A DNA stretch of 64,000 nucleotides. Origin: Fibrella aquatilis (GTDB lineage Bacteria; Bacteroidota; Bacteroidia; Cytophagales; Spirosomataceae). The position numbers and the translations under genes were made by a program. The notes below the pieces were generated by a model that was not told the DNA's origin, did not search any database, and saw only the letters and a program-made list of their open reading frames with translations. The stretch lies in the NCBI RefSeq assembly GCF_017353255.1, contig NZ_JAFMYU010000027.1, positions 22,752 to 86,751 on the forward strand, given 5' to 3'. Numbering within the stretch: position 1 is the first letter of the stretch; every line of letters starts with the position of its first letter. Shown here in pieces: positions 33,032 through 41,955 of this stretch.

Positions 33032-34360
33032 TTAGTGTGCCAGCACCGTCGTGTCCATGTTTTCGAGGGAGGTGCCTTTTGTTTCGGGCATGAGCCGCCA
33101 GACGAAAAGGCCTTGCAGGACCATCATGGCGCAGAAAAAGGCGAAAAGCGTGGCCGGGCCGAAGCGTTCGGTCAGGATGGGGAAGGTGGCAGCTACCAGG
33201 GCGGCCATGATCCAATGGGTGAAACTGCCCAGCGCCTGCCCACTCGCGCGGACTTCGTTGGGAAATATTTCGGAGATAAACACCCAGATAACGGCCCCCT
33301 GCGAGAAGGCGAAAAAGGCGATGTAGATAAACAACAGCAGGGGCACGGTGATGCCGCCGAAGTCCTGCACGTAGAACGCCCGCGCCACCAACCCCAGCGT
33401 GAGCACCAGCCCCGCCGACCCCACCAGCATGAGCACCCGCCGCCCAAACCGGTCGATGAAGTTGAGCGCCAGAATGGTAAACAGGAAGTTAATCAACCCA
33501 ATCCCCGCCGACGACAGCAAGGCCGATGACTTGCCCAGCCCGGCCATTTCGAAGATGCGGGGGGCGTAATAGATGATGGCGTTGATGCCCGATACCTGGT
33601 TGAACACGGCGAACAGCACCGCCAGCGTCACCGGAAACCGGTAGGCCGCGCTGAACAGGGCCGCTTTTGGTTTGGCGGCAGTTTGGCGACCGCCCTCGCT
33701 AATAGCAGCCAGGATAGCGTCGGCAGTGGTGGGGTCGATGAGGCGGAGCGTCTGGAGAGCACCGTGTTGGTCGCCGCGGTTGAGTACCAGCCAGCGGGGA
33801 CTTTCGGGAATGCGCAGCACCGCCAGCATAAACAGCAGCGAGGGGGCCGCCTGTACACCCAGCATCCACCGCCACGAGTTTTCGCCAATGCCCTGCAACA
33901 GGTAATTCGACAGGTAGGCGATCAGGATACCGGCCACCACGTTGATCTGGAACATGGCCACCATGCGCCCCCGCGACGCCGCCGGCGAGACCTCGGTAAT
34001 ATACAGCGGTGCCGCTACCGACGACGCCCCCACGCCCAGCCCGCCCAGGAATCGGAAGGCCAGAAACAGCCACCAGTCGTGCGCCAGGGCTGAGCCAATA
34101 GCCGACACGAGGTAACAAACGGCAATGCCGAACAGGGTGGCCCGTCGCCCCAGCCTATCGGCCGGAATACCGCCGAGCATGGAACCAATGACGGTGCCGA
34201 TGAGGGCAATGGAGACCGTGAAGCCATGTTCGGAGGCACTCAGGTGCCAGAGTTGCTGAATGGCGCGTTCGGCCCCGGAGATCACGGCCGTGTCGAAGCC
34301 AAACAGGAAGCCGCCCAGCGCGACCACAAACGACCAGTAGAGTACGTTACGATTTGTCAT
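33032..34360 (-). CDS. MFS sugar porter
   Basis: A 442-residue twelve-helix sugar transporter (major facilitator superfamily). The sugar porter motifs are visible: GRR-type loops (DRLGRRATL and DRFGRRVLM), PESPRWLVLN, and PETKGTSLEN at the C-terminus. It likely imports a hexose by proton symport. It precedes the alpha-galactosidase gene by 78 bases on the same strand, a sensible operon for scavenging alpha-galactosides. Confidence 0.92.
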   Translation of the reverse strand: MTNRNVLYWSFVVALGGFLFGFDTAVISGAERAIQQLWHLSASEHGFTVSIALIGTVIGSMLGGIPADRLGRRATLFGIAVCYLVSAIGSALAHDWWLFLAFRFLGGLGVGASSVAAPLYITEVSPAASRGRMVAMFQINVVAGILIAYLSNYLLQGIGENSWRWMLGVQAAPSLLFMLAVLRIPESPRWLVLNRGDQHGALQTLRLIDPTTADAILAAISEGGRQTAAKPKAALFSAAYRFPVTLAVLFAVFNQVSGINAIIYYAPRIFEMAGLGKSSALLSSAGIGLINFLFTILALNFIDRFGRRVLMLVGSAGLVLTLGLVARAFYVQDFGGITVPLLLFIYIAFFAFSQGAVIWVFISEIFPNEVRASGQALGSFTHWIMAALVAATFPILTERFGPATLFAFFCAMMVLQGLFVWRLMPETKGTSLENMDTTVLAH

Positions 34361-34392
34361 AGGAAGGGTTTAGTAAAGCCTCAAAGATAGCG

Positions 34393-35106
34393 CTACATAC
34401 CCCCAAACAACACCCCTAACATTCGCGTAAACTCGCGCTGCAACGGGGCTTCGATGATAATAGATTCGCCGGAAAACGGGTGCTGAAACGACAGCTCCCG
34501 CGCGTGGAGCAGCATGGTGTTCATGCCGAACTGGCTCAGAAACAGCTTGTTCTGCTTGTTGCAGCCGTGGGGGCGGTCGCCGATGATGGGGTGGAAAACG
34601 TGGGCCATGTGCTTGCGCAACTGATGCATCCGCCCCGTGGTGGGAGTCAGCTCCACCAGCGAGTAGCGTGAGGTGTCGTGCTTACCAAACGGCAAAGGAA
34701 TCTCGGCCCGACGTAACGTTTTTAAGCCGGTGAAGGCCTCTTGTATGACTCCGTCTTCATCGCGCCGGAGGGGGTAGTCAATGTCGAGAGTGTCGGGGGT
34801 GTAGCCACGCACAATAGCCCAATATGTTTTGTGCATCTGTCCGTCGGCAAACTGCTGTTGCAGGGCCGCGTTCATGATTTCATTGAGGGCAAAAAGCAGC
34901 ACCCCGCCCGTTTTCCGGTCGAGGCGATGGGCCGGAAATACCCGCTGCCCCAACTGATCGCGCAGCAACTGCACAGCAAACTCATGGGCATCGGCGGCTA
35001 TCGGCGACCGGTGTACCAAAAGCCCATGCGGTTTGTTAATAGCCACTATCTCAGGTGATTGATACAGAATCTCCAGCGGCTGAGCAGGCGAGGGCACATC
35101 CGTCAT
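34393..35106 (-). CDS. RluA-family pseudouridine synthase (TruC-like)
   Basis: A 237-residue pseudouridine synthase. The catalytic Asp is in the signature HRLDRKTGGVLLFAL (about residue 61), and the C-terminal GRMHQLRKH is also conserved. The short length and lack of an S4 domain point to TruC (tRNA U65), but other RluA-type targets are possible. Its start overlaps the stop of the DinB gene by four bases (ATGA), so the two are translationally coupled. Confidence 0.88.
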   Translation of the reverse strand: MTDVPSPAQPLEILYQSPEIVAINKPHGLLVHRSPIAADAHEFAVQLLRDQLGQRVFPAHRLDRKTGGVLLFALNEIMNAALQQQFADGQMHKTYWAIVRGYTPDTLDIDYPLRRDEDGVIQEAFTGLKTLRRAEIPLPFGKHDTSRYSLVELTPTTGRMHQLRKHMAHVFHPIIGDRPHGCNKQNKLFLSQFGMNTMLLHARELSFQHPFSGESIIIEAPLQREFTRMLGVLFGGM

Positions 35107-35681
35107 TGCAGAAAACCGGGCGCGGCTTTGATCTCGTCGATCTGTTTGCGGTGGCGTTCGCAGTGGCCCGCAAAGAGGAGTAGGGTCTGGTAACCGTCGA
35201 GGGTGCCAAAGACCATGTGAGTGAAATAATGCGTCCGCCAGTTGCCCGGTGCCGATTTTACGTAGTCTATGATGGTGTTCCGCTGTGCATCAAATGCGGC
35301 CAACGCGGCCGTCGTGTTGCCAAAACGCCCCGTTGGCACGAAAGGATCAGGGGCGGGTACACCAGTTTTGCGGCTGCGGAGGGCCTTGGTCAAATACAGA
35401 TCCGACACCTGAATCTCGGCCCGTTTGGCCGGGTTCTCTTCCTTCTGCATGGTATGCTGTAGCCGACCAAAAATGCCGCCTTCTACCAGCACAATATGCT
35501 CCACACACTCAGCCACCGACCACCGCGCCGGGTCGGGCCTAGCCGTTAGTTGTGCTTCTGAAAGGCCCCTTACCGCATCGTGGAGGGCTGTTTTTGTGCT
35601 TTCCAGTTGCTCAATGGCATAGGCAATCTCGGCCTCAGACGCAGGGCCGGTAATGGTGGCGGGGTGTTGTTCTTGCAGCAT
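35103..35681 (-). CDS. DinB superfamily protein
   Basis: A 192-residue four-helix DinB/YfiT-like protein. Characteristic His residues are present: WSVAECVEHIVLVE, a central region, then FGTLDGYQTLLLFAGHCERHRKQI. DinB-like proteins are putative metal-dependent hydrolases or thiol transferases of unknown target. The frame opens further upstream through the palindrome at 35688, so the ATG at 35681 (MLQEQH) is chosen. Coupled to the pseudouridine synthase gene. Confidence 0.85.
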   Translation of the reverse strand: MLQEQHPATITGPASEAEIAYAIEQLESTKTALHDAVRGLSEAQLTARPDPARWSVAECVEHIVLVEGGIFGRLQHTMQKEENPAKRAEIQVSDLYLTKALRSRKTGVPAPDPFVPTGRFGNTTAALAAFDAQRNTIIDYVKSAPGNWRTHYFTHMVFGTLDGYQTLLLFAGHCERHRKQIDEIKAAPGFLQ

Positions 35682-35687
35682 GTGATC

Positions 35688-35787
35688 TGATTTACGACTT
35701 ACGATGTACGAATTACGATTTTTGCTTCCGCAAGTGAAGACAGGCGTCAGCAAAAATCGTAATTCGTACATCGTAATTCGTCAATCA
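35688..35787. repeat. Long inverted repeat with hybrid apex
   Basis: Arms 35688-35731 and 35744-35787 (44 bases) pair at 40 positions. The left apex reads GCTTCCGC and the right GCGTCAGC: the two alternative apex words of the family meet in one element. The stem shares ACGAATTACGATTT with the element at 31138. Confidence 0.93.
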
Positions 35788-35789
35788 GT

Positions 35790-38651
35790 TTACATTTTCA
35801 TCGCGGCGAAATAACGTATTGAATAGTTGAAGGACAGCATGAAGTAGCGGCGTAGCACCAGGCTTTGCACATCTTCAACGTAGCTCTCGTTGGTGGTGCG
35901 GGTTACGCTCCGGTTTTGGTTCAGCAGATCGAAGGCCGTGAGGCGCAATTCGCCCTGTTTTTGCTTGAAGAGGTACTGCCCAAGGCTGGCGTTGAGCAAC
36001 ACATATTGCTGATTATACCCCACCGCCCGGCCCGAATTGGCGATGTAGTAGGCATCGGTCTGGACAAATAGCCGACTGCCAAACCGGTGGAAGGCGCGGA
36101 GGTTAGCCGTGTTGGTGAAAAAGCGCGTATTCTGCTGAGGCTGAACCGAATACGTAGCCACCTGGTAGGTAACGTTGCCTGATAAATTGAGGTCCGTTTT
36201 GTCGTTGATGTTCGTATTCAGGCTCAGGCCCTGCCCCACGCTCAGGTTCAGGGCCGTGTTGGCGCGGTCGTTCAGAAAACTCATGCTCTGACTACCCAGC
36301 AGGTTGGTGTTCCAACTCACATTGACCGTTTGTGCCCCCCACTTGGCGGGCTTGCTAACGTTCATAAACCCAAACAGCGCGTAGTAGCCGTTGGCGTTGA
36401 TGGGCCGTACCTGCTGCGCCCCCGACGGCGAGATGGTCGTCGCGTTCACGATGCGGTTTTGGGTCTGCGTGAAATTTAGCGAGGCCACAAAACTGTGAAA
36501 CGTGGTCTGGTCGTAGGTGCGGTAGTTGAGGTTTACCACGTGGCTTAGCTCAGGCCGCAGGTCGGGGTTGCCCACCCGGATAAAGAGCGGATTCGAGTTG
36601 TCGACAATGGGCTGCAACTGCGTCACCGATGGGGCGTTTACGCGGGTGCGGTAGTCGAAGGTGAAGTTGCGGTTACGGCCCAGGTTGTACTGGAAACGGG
36701 CGCTGGGCAGTACGTTAAAGAAAGATCGGTCGAGTGTAATATCCTGCGACAGGTTGTTGGACTGGAGCGTGGCGTTTTGGGCGTCAACGCCAATGGTATA
36801 CTGGTATTTTACCCGCCGAAACTGGTAGGAGATTCCCCCGCGCTGCGTGGTAAACACGTTGGCGTACTTGTTTGTCAACTGCCTGTTAACCAGGTCATAA
36901 GTCCTGGTGCTTTCGTTGAAATCATAGACCTGCCGGTCCGATTTATTGTTGGAATGGGACATCGTATACCGAAACTCGATGGACTTGGCCAGCGACAGCG
37001 GCTCGGTGTAGGAGAGGGTCAGGTTGTTGGCTAACGCGTTGGTGGTCTGCGTGTTCTGCTGGTCAATCCGCGACGCAAACAGGCTCGACTGTCCCCCCAC
37101 CGACCGCAGAAACTGGTTCTGCGACTGGTTGATACCGTTGCTGTTCTGGTCGTTGATGGTGGTGATCAGATTAGCCGAAAACGTACGCCCCCGCCGTTTG
37201 AATTTGTGCATCCACAGCAGCGTGTTCGTGCCCGAAACCCCCTGCGCGTTGTTAGTATAGTTGCTGTTGCTGGTGTTGAGCAAGTTACCCTGCCCGTCTA
37301 CGGTGCGGGCCGTGGCGAGGCTGCTGGTCTGGTTGTTCGTGAAACTCAGGTTGGGAATAAGCCGGATCGAGTTGGCCGAATCGAGGCGGTAGTTCAATTG
37401 CAGGTTAAACCGGTGGGCGCCGTTTCCCAAACTATTGCCGCTTTGTTTGTCCGTGAAATTGGTTTGTGCCGCTGCCGTAGCACTGCTGGGCAGCGACGTC
37501 TCGCGGCGGCTGGTCTGCTCGTTCTGGGTGTTGGTCTGGTTGAAAAAGTAGCTGGTGCTGATGTCGGTTTTGGTGCCCAGTGCGTCGGAAAAATTCAGCC
37601 CGCCCGCCAGCGCCCGCGTGATGCCCGTGGGCGACAAGCCATTGGCTCCACCCGCGTTGCCGCCGCCACCATTGCCACCGCCCCCTTGTCCGCCACCTCC
37701 TCCGATCTGCACGTTACCGCCACCGCCCTGCCCACCACCCTGGCCTCCGCCGCCCCCAGTGGGGCCATTGCCAAGGCCATCGCCGGTGAAATTCTGCTGA
37801 TTGATGTTGTTCAACTGCCCCACGCCGCTTAGCTGTTGCCCATTGTTAAACCGGTTTACGCTGAGCCGACCCTGATACCGGGCGGCACCGGCCTCGTCGG
37901 CACCGTACCCCGCCGACTGTTGGCCAAACACCCCCCGCCGCCGGTCGCGCTTGGTCACGAGATTCACCGTCCGGTCGCGTTCGCCATCGTCCACGCCCGA
38001 AAACTGTGATTGCTCCGACTGCCGGTCGAACACCTGCACCCGCTCGATCATGTCGGCGGGGAGGTTGCGGGTGGCCATTTTGGGGTCATTGCCGAAAAAG
38101 GGTTTGCCGTCTACCAGCACCCGCCGCACGTCTTGTCCCTGCGCTTTCAGGTTGCCGTCGCGGTCGACTTCCATACCCGGCAATTTCTTCAGCAGATCTT
38201 CCACCTGCGCGTTGGGCTGCGTCTTGAACGACCCGGCGTTGAACTCCAGCGTATCGCCTTTTACGCTCACGGGCGGGCGCTCCTGCACCACCACCACTTC
38301 GTTGAGCGTCTGCGTTTGCGGGATGACCCTAATAGTATCCAAGCTAACCGTGGGTTGCGCGGCGGTCAGGTTCAGCAGCACCGACTTGGGCCGGTAACCC
38401 ACGTAGGTAATCAGCAGCCGGTAGCGCCCCAGGGCCAGATTCTGAATGGTGAAGTCGCCATCGCCACCCGTAGTTTGCACCTGCACAAACGATGAATCGC
38501 GCGCCAGCAGCACCGACACGTTAGCCTCCAGCAGGGGTTTTTTTGTGACCGAATCGACCACAAAACCGCTTGCCTGGCCCGATTTGGCCGTTTTTGTCTG
38601 AGCCAGCGACAACAGTGGGAGCATACACAGCCCCAGCAGGATAACGCGCAT
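35790..38651 (-). CDS. Outer-membrane beta-barrel protein with carboxypeptidase-regulatory domain
   Basis: A ~953-residue TonB-dependent-receptor-like protein. A signal peptide (MRVILLGLCMLPLLSLAQ) is followed by a CarboxypepD_reg-like domain (about 20-110), a plug domain (about 130-220; VLVDGKPFFGNDPK), and a large beta-barrel. It lacks a recognisable TonB box, as do many Bacteroidota proteins of the outer membrane beta-barrel family. A Gly/Gln-rich tract sits early in the barrel (37640-37760). The frame extends upstream, but the ATG at 38651 is the one with a signal peptide. It starts seven bases downstream of the GLPGLI gene. Confidence 0.9.
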   Translation of the reverse strand: MRVILLGLCMLPLLSLAQTKTAKSGQASGFVVDSVTKKPLLEANVSVLLARDSSFVQVQTTGGDGDFTIQNLALGRYRLLITYVGYRPKSVLLNLTAAQPTVSLDTIRVIPQTQTLNEVVVVQERPPVSVKGDTLEFNAGSFKTQPNAQVEDLLKKLPGMEVDRDGNLKAQGQDVRRVLVDGKPFFGNDPKMATRNLPADMIERVQVFDRQSEQSQFSGVDDGERDRTVNLVTKRDRRRGVFGQQSAGYGADEAGAARYQGRLSVNRFNNGQQLSGVGQLNNINQQNFTGDGLGNGPTGGGGGQGGGQGGGGNVQIGGGGGQGGGGNGGGGNAGGANGLSPTGITRALAGGLNFSDALGTKTDISTSYFFNQTNTQNEQTSRRETSLPSSATAAAQTNFTDKQSGNSLGNGAHRFNLQLNYRLDSANSIRLIPNLSFTNNQTSSLATARTVDGQGNLLNTSNSNYTNNAQGVSGTNTLLWMHKFKRRGRTFSANLITTINDQNSNGINQSQNQFLRSVGGQSSLFASRIDQQNTQTTNALANNLTLSYTEPLSLAKSIEFRYTMSHSNNKSDRQVYDFNESTRTYDLVNRQLTNKYANVFTTQRGGISYQFRRVKYQYTIGVDAQNATLQSNNLSQDITLDRSFFNVLPSARFQYNLGRNRNFTFDYRTRVNAPSVTQLQPIVDNSNPLFIRVGNPDLRPELSHVVNLNYRTYDQTTFHSFVASLNFTQTQNRIVNATTISPSGAQQVRPINANGYYALFGFMNVSKPAKWGAQTVNVSWNTNLLGSQSMSFLNDRANTALNLSVGQGLSLNTNINDKTDLNLSGNVTYQVATYSVQPQQNTRFFTNTANLRAFHRFGSRLFVQTDAYYIANSGRAVGYNQQYVLLNASLGQYLFKQKQGELRLTAFDLLNQNRSVTRTTNESYVEDVQSLVLRRYFMLSFNYSIRYFAAMKM

Positions 38652-38658
38652 GGCTGGG

Positions 38659-39552
38659 TTAGTTTCTGATCGGGAAGTCGCGCGATTGTTGTTGCCGCAT
38701 GGTGGCCATCGCTTTCTGCCGAATAGTCCGCAGTTCGTCGGCCGACACGGTTTTGGCATCGGCGCGGGGTTTCAGCGCGACTTCGTTCACTGCGCCTGCG
38801 TCTATTTTAGTGGCCCGGTACATGAGGTCGTCGCTTTCAACAAACAGCACCACGCCCTTGTCGGGAGTGAGGTCGGCAGCGGGCGAATAGGTAAAGGGCA
38901 GGTCGGTGGTGAACCAGACGGTGCAGGGCTGCTCTTTAATGGTGCAGGTGGCCCGCTGGCAGGTATAGCCCAGAATGGTCTTGGTTTTGCCCGTCACTTT
39001 CCAGTCGGCGGGGCGGGTGGCGGCCACTTCGGTCTGGTAATATTCTTTCTTCGTCGAATCGACGTTGAGTGTGGTTAGCTGGTAGCTTTTGCCCGTGGCC
39101 AGGTCAGTGTGGGTGGCCTGTTCAATAGGCATCCTGAACCGGCCCGTGCGTTGCTGCATGGCCCGCATCTGTTCGGGCGTACGTTCGCCCCCGCCGTTGC
39201 GGTCGCCCCCGTTATCGCCCCCCGGTCTGTCGCCGCCGCCACCGGGAAAACCGCCGCCCGGCCCCCCGCGAAACATGCGTATGCCGCCGCGCCCGCCGTT
39301 ATCGGCTTTGGCCCACTGCCCACCAAATTCCACTTTTTCCACGCCTTCGGTTGTTTCGGGCACCTCGAACTTACGGCCATCGGGCAGGGTACCACCGGGC
39401 CTGATTTCCTGCCCGTTGATGTTGATGCGGATGTTCGACGGGTCGATCCGGCGCATGGTTTCGTAGGTAATCGTGCCCGACGTGGGGGCTGTTTGGGCGT
39501 TGGCCAGCGTACCTGCCAGGAGGCAGGCCGAGAGCAGGAGGTGCTGTTTCAT
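38659..39552 (-). CDS. GLPGLI family secreted protein
   Basis: A 297-residue exported protein of the GLPGLI family (signal peptide 1-19, then GTITYETMRRI; later the family's conserved VTGKTKTILGYTCQRATC). GLPGLI proteins are almost always encoded beside outer-membrane barrel proteins of the type encoded next, and probably work with them at the outer membrane; function is unknown. An insertion rich in Gly, Arg, Asp and Pro (about residues 85-125) is unusual and mirrors a Gly-rich tract in the partner barrel. Confidence 0.9.
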   Translation of the reverse strand: MKQHLLLSACLLAGTLANAQTAPTSGTITYETMRRIDPSNIRININGQEIRPGGTLPDGRKFEVPETTEGVEKVEFGGQWAKADNGGRGGIRMFRGGPGGGFPGGGGDRPGGDNGGDRNGGGERTPEQMRAMQQRTGRFRMPIEQATHTDLATGKSYQLTTLNVDSTKKEYYQTEVAATRPADWKVTGKTKTILGYTCQRATCTIKEQPCTVWFTTDLPFTYSPAADLTPDKGVVLFVESDDLMYRATKIDAGAVNEVALKPRADAKTVSADELRTIRQKAMATMRQQQSRDFPIRN

Positions 39553-39614
39553 GGTATAAAGAATTACGGCGTTGGCCAGCGTTGCATGGCGACGAAAAAA
39601 AGCCTCAACCTAGC

Positions 39615-41000
39615 CTACTGCTTCAATAAGCGGGCGGTACCCAACTCTTTACCGCTTTGGTCAAAGGCCGTAAGCAAATAAATACCCGCGCCGAGCGTGT
39701 GGAGAGTGATGGCCTCTGAACCGTCGGTGGTTTGCAGCACCGTGCGCCCCGCCGAATCGACCAGCCGAACGCTATGGGCGGGCTGGTTGCCTGCCTCTAC
39801 CCGTATCTGGTCACGGCTGGGGTTGGGAAACACCCGGAACGACTGCCCGGTGGCGGGATCGGTGCTGAGTACCTGAATTTCGCCGGTGGCGTAGGTGCGC
39901 AGGGCCTCCAGCATACAGGGCATAATTTGGGTACTGTTGCTGCCAAACATGCTGAACCCGCCGTCCCATTCCCACCAGGCCGACGGGATTTGCAACTTAC
40001 TGAGGGCGTAGTAGATGGCCTCGGCGTGCTGGCAACGGCTTGTTGGGGTGGCATTGAGGTTGTACGAGCCAAATTCGCCCAGAAAAATAGGCACGTTTTT
40101 CGCCACCGACCATGCTTTTGCTGCGCTCAGGCTTTTGTAAATGGCGTCGTAGGTGGCCTCGTTGGCGTAGTTGTTAATGGCACTCTCTACCCAGGTGCCT
40201 TTGGCTGAGGCGGGCACGTTGATGGTAACGCCTTTGGTGGCCGGAAACGGAATACCCTTCAGGTCGGGAATGCCCTGCCCGGCCCAAGTAGCGCCCTGGT
40301 GGGTGAAGATAAACGGGTCGTAAAAGTGAAAGGTATAGATGATGTTGGGGTCGGCGAAGGGTTCTGACTGGAGCATAGCGTCGCGGCCGTTCCAATCGTG
40401 AAAACCCACCACCAGCGTGTGATTGGGCGCAATGGCCCGCACCGTCTGGATGAGCACGTCGGCCTGTTTGCGCCAGGTGGCGGCGGTCATGCCGTTGGGT
40501 TCGTTGCGGAGTTCAAAGAGGACTTTTTCGGGGTCGGTAGTTTTGTAGCGTTCGGCAATTTGCTGCCAGAGCCAGTTTACCCGCGCCGTAGTGTCGGCCC
40601 CGGCAATACTCCGGTCAAACTCAACATGGTGCAGGTCAATCAATACGTTCAGGTTATTGGCCAATGCCCATTTCACCAGCGAATCGGGGGCGTAAAGCTG
40701 GTCGGGCGTATCCCACTTGTAGGGTGGTTGCACACTGGCCCAAGCTCCGAAACAGACCGGAATACGTACGGTTTTGAAGCCCGCTTTGGCCAGGTCGGCT
40801 AGGCGTTGTTTGCGAATGGCCACGTCGGCGGGCTTGGCAAAATCGCTGAAATGACGGGCTTTGGAGCCGTTCCAATAATTATCCAGATAAGATAAATTCA
40901 TACCCAGCCCCAGCTTAGCGGCCCGTTTTTGTGCCGTATTTTGACCAAAAAGAGGTAGCTGGAGCGAAATAAAGAGGATAAGGAAGGAGAAGCGAATCAT
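39615..41000 (-). CDS. Glycoside hydrolase family 5 with type IX sorting domain
   Basis: A 461-residue secreted endoglycanase-like protein. Signal peptide 1-19. The GH5 TIM barrel has LRNEPNG (acid/base Glu) and FLGEFGSY (nucleophile Glu), and also YWNGSKARHFSDF and VPVCFGAWAS at the expected places. The last ~75 residues (VFPNPSRDQIRVE) are a type IX secretion sorting domain. Likely attacks cellulose, mannan or a related beta-glycan; exact substrate is not evident. Single gene. Confidence 0.92.
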   Translation of the reverse strand: MIRFSFLILFISLQLPLFGQNTAQKRAAKLGLGMNLSYLDNYWNGSKARHFSDFAKPADVAIRKQRLADLAKAGFKTVRIPVCFGAWASVQPPYKWDTPDQLYAPDSLVKWALANNLNVLIDLHHVEFDRSIAGADTTARVNWLWQQIAERYKTTDPEKVLFELRNEPNGMTAATWRKQADVLIQTVRAIAPNHTLVVGFHDWNGRDAMLQSEPFADPNIIYTFHFYDPFIFTHQGATWAGQGIPDLKGIPFPATKGVTINVPASAKGTWVESAINNYANEATYDAIYKSLSAAKAWSVAKNVPIFLGEFGSYNLNATPTSRCQHAEAIYYALSKLQIPSAWWEWDGGFSMFGSNSTQIMPCMLEALRTYATGEIQVLSTDPATGQSFRVFPNPSRDQIRVEAGNQPAHSVRLVDSAGRTVLQTTDGSEAITLHTLGAGIYLLTAFDQSGKELGTARLLKQ

Positions 41001-41081
41001 AATGTAAAGTAGTTGGTAAGGGTAGTTATATTAAGGACATAAGTTGTTCTCGTCGTTAATCTACGCCCATTGTTGCCTGCC

Positions 41082-41089
41082 TACCTTTG
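41082..41089 (+). promoter_or_regulatory. -7 element just before the BtuF-like gene
   Basis: TACCTTTG (TAnnTTTG) ends five bases before the ATG at 41095, implying a leaderless or nearly leaderless message. Confidence 0.6.
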
Positions 41090-41094
41090 TCTTC

Positions 41095-41847
41095 ATGAAT
41101 CCGCTTCGCATCGTTTCCATTGTGCCGTCGCAGACCGAACTGCTGTTCCATCTGGGCGTCGGTCCGGCGGTGGTAGGGCGCACCAAATTTTGCATCTATC
41201 CAGCCGACGAGGTGGCCAGCGTACCCGTGGTGGGCGGAACAAAAAATGTTGATAGTCAGCGCGTTGCAGCCCTGAAGCCTACCCTGATTCTGGCTAACCG
41301 CGAAGAAAATACCCGCGTCAACGTAGAAGCCCTGCAAGCCATTGCCCCTGTTCACGTTACCGACGTAACCACCCTGCCCGATGCCCTCGCCATGATTCGC
41401 GATGTGGGTAGGCTGGTGGGTAAATCGACTGAGGCTGAAACACTTGCTCAGCAGATAACCGTTTCCATGGCTGCTCTGCCCGCCCCGCCCGAACGCCCTC
41501 GTGTGGCGTACCTGATCTGGCGCAAACCCTGGATGGTGGCCGCCGCCGACACCTTTATCGACGCCATGCTGACCGCGGCTGGCTTCACCAACGCCTTTGC
41601 CAACCAGATGCGTTACCCCGTCATTACCGAAACTGACTGGCAGGCCGCGCAACCGGACTTGATCTTCTTGTCGTCGGAGCCGTACCCGTTCAAGGCGAAA
41701 CATATAGCCGAGTTGCAACAGCTATGCCCGCAGGCGAAAATCCGGCTCGTCGATGGTGAGCTGTTTAGCTGGTATGGCAGCCGGTTGTTGCGGTCGGCCA
41801 CTTATTTTTCCGCGCTTCGTCAGGAAACCATCCCGCCACTTTTTTAG
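41095..41847 (+). CDS. BtuF-like helical-backbone metal-complex receptor
   Basis: A 250-residue protein of the cobalamin/iron-siderophore binding class (BtuF-like). Conserved features: RIVSIVPSQTELLFHLG at the N-terminus, VVGRTKFCIYP, and GGTKNVDSQRVAALKP. No signal peptide remains with the chosen start, which is unusual for a substrate-binding protein; such cytoplasmic-looking variants occur in Bacteroidota and may be cobalamin-related enzymes or binding proteins of another kind. No permease or ATPase is adjacent. The start at 41095 is set by the -7 element immediately upstream. Confidence 0.85.
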   Translation: MNPLRIVSIVPSQTELLFHLGVGPAVVGRTKFCIYPADEVASVPVVGGTKNVDSQRVAALKPTLILANREENTRVNVEALQAIAPVHVTDVTTLPDALAMIRDVGRLVGKSTEAETLAQQITVSMAALPAPPERPRVAYLIWRKPWMVAAADTFIDAMLTAAGFTNAFANQMRYPVITETDWQAAQPDLIFLSSEPYPFKAKHIAELQQLCPQAKIRLVDGELFSWYGSRLLRSATYFSALRQETIPPLF

Positions 41848-41955
41848 CCTTTGTGAGCCGTTTAGCCCTGTTAGGCGGTCGACTAAAAAAAGTAGTGGCC
41901 ATTTTAACGCATGCCCTGCGCTGAATTACCCGCCTGTGTTCGTAATTTTCGCCTT

